Origin: Desulfobulbus sp.
GTDB taxonomy: Bacteria; Desulfobacterota; Desulfobulbia; Desulfobulbales; Desulfobulbaceae
DNA length: 34,668 nt
Direction of reading: 5' to 3'
Assembly (NCBI GenBank): GCA_028684915.1
Contig: JAQUEZ010000055.1
Location: 1-34,668, forward strand
Below, piece after piece: positions 32,839 through 34,668 of the stretch; the stretch's first letter is position 1; every line of letters starts with the position of its first letter. The translations under genes were made by a program, and so were the position numbers. The notes beneath the pieces were generated by a model, which was not told the origin of the DNA, did not search any database, and saw nothing but the letters and a program-made list of their open reading frames with translations.

Positions 32839-34299
32839 ATGGATGGTTTTGTCTGGGGTCTGACTTCCATGATCTTTCTCCTCGACCTGGCGATCCGCAT
32901 TGGGCTCTCTTTGCGGGTCATTATGCGCAAACGAGCTCCCAGTGTTTCCATTGCCTGGCTAGTGATTGTGCTGCTTTTCCCCTTTGCCGGTGCCATCACC
33001 TACCTGCTCCTCGGCGAAACCAGATTGGGTGAGCGCCGAGCGGCACGCTTGGTCAAGGGGCGTCCCATGATCCGTCAGTGGTCTGCCACGCTTGAGGAGT
33101 ATCCCCAGGTCGACTGGTCAGGGGTTAACCCGGAATGCCTCCCCTTGGACCGGCAAGTTCTGGCAGCGACCGGCATCCCGACCATGGCTGGAAACCATCT
33201 GGAACTCATTGATTGTGCCGAAACCTTTTTCATTCGCTTAATTGATGATATCCGTGAGGCAAAACACAGTTGCTCTCTGGAATTTTATATTCTCAACGAA
33301 GGTGGTCATGTCGATCAACTGATTAAAGAGTTGCTGGTCGCCCGGCGTCGCGGAGTCTGCTGCCGTTTGCTGCTCGACAGCATCGGTTCCAAAATATTTC
33401 TCCGTAGCACCACTGCCAGAAGGCTTCGTCAGGCGGGTGTCGAGATTGTCGAGGCTCTCCCTGCTGGACTGATCCGGGCCTTGTTTCTCCGTATTGATCT
33501 GCGTAACCATCGCAAAATAGCACTCATTGATAAAAAAATAACCTATACCGGCAGCCAAAACCTGGTCGATCCACGCTTTTTTAAACAAAAATCCGGTATT
33601 GGCGAATGGGTGGATGTTATGGTTCGCATCACGGGACCGGTAAACGAACTGGTGCAAGCCACTTTTTTCTTTGACTGGCTCTTGGAACAGGGCAAACATA
33701 TAGGCAACAGCATCGTTAGCGAGGAACTGCGAAAAGTTCCAGCCTGTGGTCAGGCTTTGGTCCAGTTGGCCCCCTCCGGGCCCGGGTACGGCGAGGACAC
33801 TATCCACAACCTACTCCTAACCACCCTTTATGCGGCAAGGCGGGAAATTGTGCTCACCACCCCCTATTTTGTCCCGGATACGGCCCTGCTCGCGGCCCTT
33901 AAATCAGCGGCTGAGCGGGGTGTTGAAGTCCGAATCATTGTGCCTAAACGTAACGATTCCCTGCTGGTACACTATGCCAGCAGGGCCCGATACGATGCAC
34001 TCACCCAGGCTGGTGTCCGTATCATGGCCTTCACCGGCGGACTGCTCCACGCTAAAACCATCACCGTGGACAATGATTTCTGTCTCTTTGGCTCGGTCAA
34101 TCTTGACATGCGCAGTTTTTGGCTGAATTTTGAAATGACGCTCTTTGTCTACAATCAGGAGTTCACCAACCAGGTCAGAGCCTTGCAGCAGCAGTACCTG
34201 CAACAAACCACGCGCTATGACAGTGAAAAGTTTCAAAACCGCTCCTTTGGCCAACGATTACTTGAAAATATCGCGCTGCTGATCAGCCCACTGTTATAA
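32839..34299 (+). CDS. cls: Cardiolipin synthase (phospholipase D family)
   Basis: A 486-residue membrane enzyme. Two N-terminal membrane segments (SMIFLLDLAIRIGLSL; SIAWLVIVLLFPFAGAITYL) precede two phospholipase D domains. The first HKD motif is HRKIALID (His224, Lys226, Asp231), followed by TYTGSQN. The second is HAKTITVD (His404, Lys406, Asp411), followed by FGSVNLDMRSFWLNFE. It joins two phosphatidylglycerols to make cardiolipin and glycerol at the inner membrane. All catalytic residues are present and the length is typical. The ATG is preceded by a GGAG stretch. It stands divergent from argJ and 62 bp before a phosphoesterase gene, with no clear functional link to either. Confidence 0.95.
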   Translation: MDGFVWGLTSMIFLLDLAIRIGLSLRVIMRKRAPSVSIAWLVIVLLFPFAGAITYLLLGETRLGERRAARLVKGRPMIRQWSATLEEYPQVDWSGVNPECLPLDRQVLAATGIPTMAGNHLELIDCAETFFIRLIDDIREAKHSCSLEFYILNEGGHVDQLIKELLVARRRGVCCRLLLDSIGSKIFLRSTTARRLRQAGVEIVEALPAGLIRALFLRIDLRNHRKIALIDKKITYTGSQNLVDPRFFKQKSGIGEWVDVMVRITGPVNELVQATFFFDWLLEQGKHIGNSIVSEELRKVPACGQALVQLAPSGPGYGEDTIHNLLLTTLYAARREIVLTTPYFVPDTALLAALKSAAERGVEVRIIVPKRNDSLLVHYASRARYDALTQAGVRIMAFTGGLLHAKTITVDNDFCLFGSVNLDMRSFWLNFEMTLFVYNQEFTNQVRALQQQYLQQTTRYDSEKFQNRSFGQRLLENIALLISPLL

Positions 34300-34361
34300 A
34301 ATATTTGCGGATTCCAGCCTCGGCGCAGAATCTTAACTTGTCAATTACCGGTATTTTCTTA

Positions 34362-34668
34362 ATGAATATTTTGTTGATCAGTGACATCCACGGCAACTAT
34401 CCTGCCCTGGCAGCGGTGAGTACGGCGGTGGCTGAGCAGGAATGCAGCCATACTCTCAACTGCGGCGACAGTCTGGTCTATGCCCCTTTTCCCAACGAAA
34501 CCCTGGATTGGCTGCAAGCTCGCCAGGCCTTTTCCATTCGAGGCAACACCGACGACCGGGTGATCAAACTCTTAAAAGGAAAAAATTTCAAAAAACCCGC
34601 CAAAGCAGAGAAAAGGATTATGTACACCTGCACCGCCGCAGTGCTCAGTCCGGAGAACAGAAGCTACC
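34362..34668 (+). CDS. Calcineurin-like metallophosphoesterase (YfcE type), cut by window end
   Basis: The first 102 codons of a gene running off the window. It begins MNILLISDIHGNYPALAAV, with the metal-binding DxH motif SDIHGN, continues with CGDSLVYAPFPNETLDWL (GD motif), and then SIRGNTDDRV (GN motif, with D instead of H as the following metal-related residue). This is the pattern of the YfcE/metallophosphatase family. No ribosome-binding site stronger than a short AG-poor stretch is seen before the ATG at 34362. The rest of the gene, and so the full active site, is not visible. The substrate is unknown. Confidence 0.85.
   Translation, partial: MNILLISDIHGNYPALAAVSTAVAEQECSHTLNCGDSLVYAPFPNETLDWLQARQAFSIRGNTDDRVIKLLKGKNFKKPAKAEKRIMYTCTAAVLSPENRSY

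Noticed and set aside
33238..33807. Minus-strand 189-codon frame opposite cls
   Set aside because: Antisense shadow; the cls frame has both HKD motifs.

Overview
The window looks like a chromosomal segment of an anaerobic, respiratory Desulfobacterota bacterium, probably near the Desulfobulbales. This is an inference, not a database result. It rests on a multiheme c-type cytochrome beside a Tat-type iron-sulfur protein and two NrfD-type quinone-interacting membrane subunits, a PAS/sigma-54 activator, an MglA-type GTPase with a roadblock protein, an imuB-dnaE2 mutagenesis pair, and a dispersed intergenic repeat of a style I associate with deltaproteobacterial genomes. No rRNA, tRNA or CRISPR array was seen.

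Layout. 1-584: nested transposon remains, with an IS1380-type transposase (cut by the window edge) next to a decayed ISNCY-type transposase. 637-2937: a nucleoside-recognition (Gate) membrane protein and a PAS histidine kinase. 2938-3432: intergenic, with an interrupted copy of a MITE-like repeat. 3433-7735: imuB and dnaE2 (translesion synthesis) behind a large inverted-repeat operator candidate. 7761-9801: a module of a 77-aa membrane protein, NrfD-1 and MerR-1 behind a near-consensus sigma-54 promoter. 10416-11956: a Tat-type 4x[4Fe-4S] protein and a hexaheme cytochrome ending at a strong terminator. 12285-14690: a divergent four-PAS sigma-54 activator with a repeated three-cysteine motif. 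14838-15000: a second copy of the repeat. 15055-17273: a second module of small ORFs, NrfD-2 and MerR-2. 18108-19889: ftsH. 20370-24144: a roadblock protein, an MglA GTPase and a large acidic scaffold-like protein. 24206-32544: a long run of minus-strand genes (argJ, CHAD protein, ParA-like ATPase, SixA-like phosphatase, two small proteins, avtA, DUF4177 protein, yejB, yejE). 32839-34668: cardiolipin synthase and the start of a metallophosphoesterase, both on the plus strand.

How the genes may work together. The iron-sulfur protein, hexaheme cytochrome and NrfD proteins have the parts of a periplasm-facing quinone:cytochrome oxidoreductase of the Cbc/Hmc/Qrc type. No molybdopterin subunit is present here. 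The sigma-54 promoter before NrfD-1 and the sigma-54 activator a few kilobases away suggest redox-responsive control. The two NrfD genes are each followed by a MerR gene with the same C-x5-C-x7-C motif, so the module appears duplicated. Two further sets may be functional units: MglA/roadblock/scaffold (polarity or motility switching), and CHAD/ParA/SixA, whose overlapping genes suggest a polyphosphate-granule positioning system.
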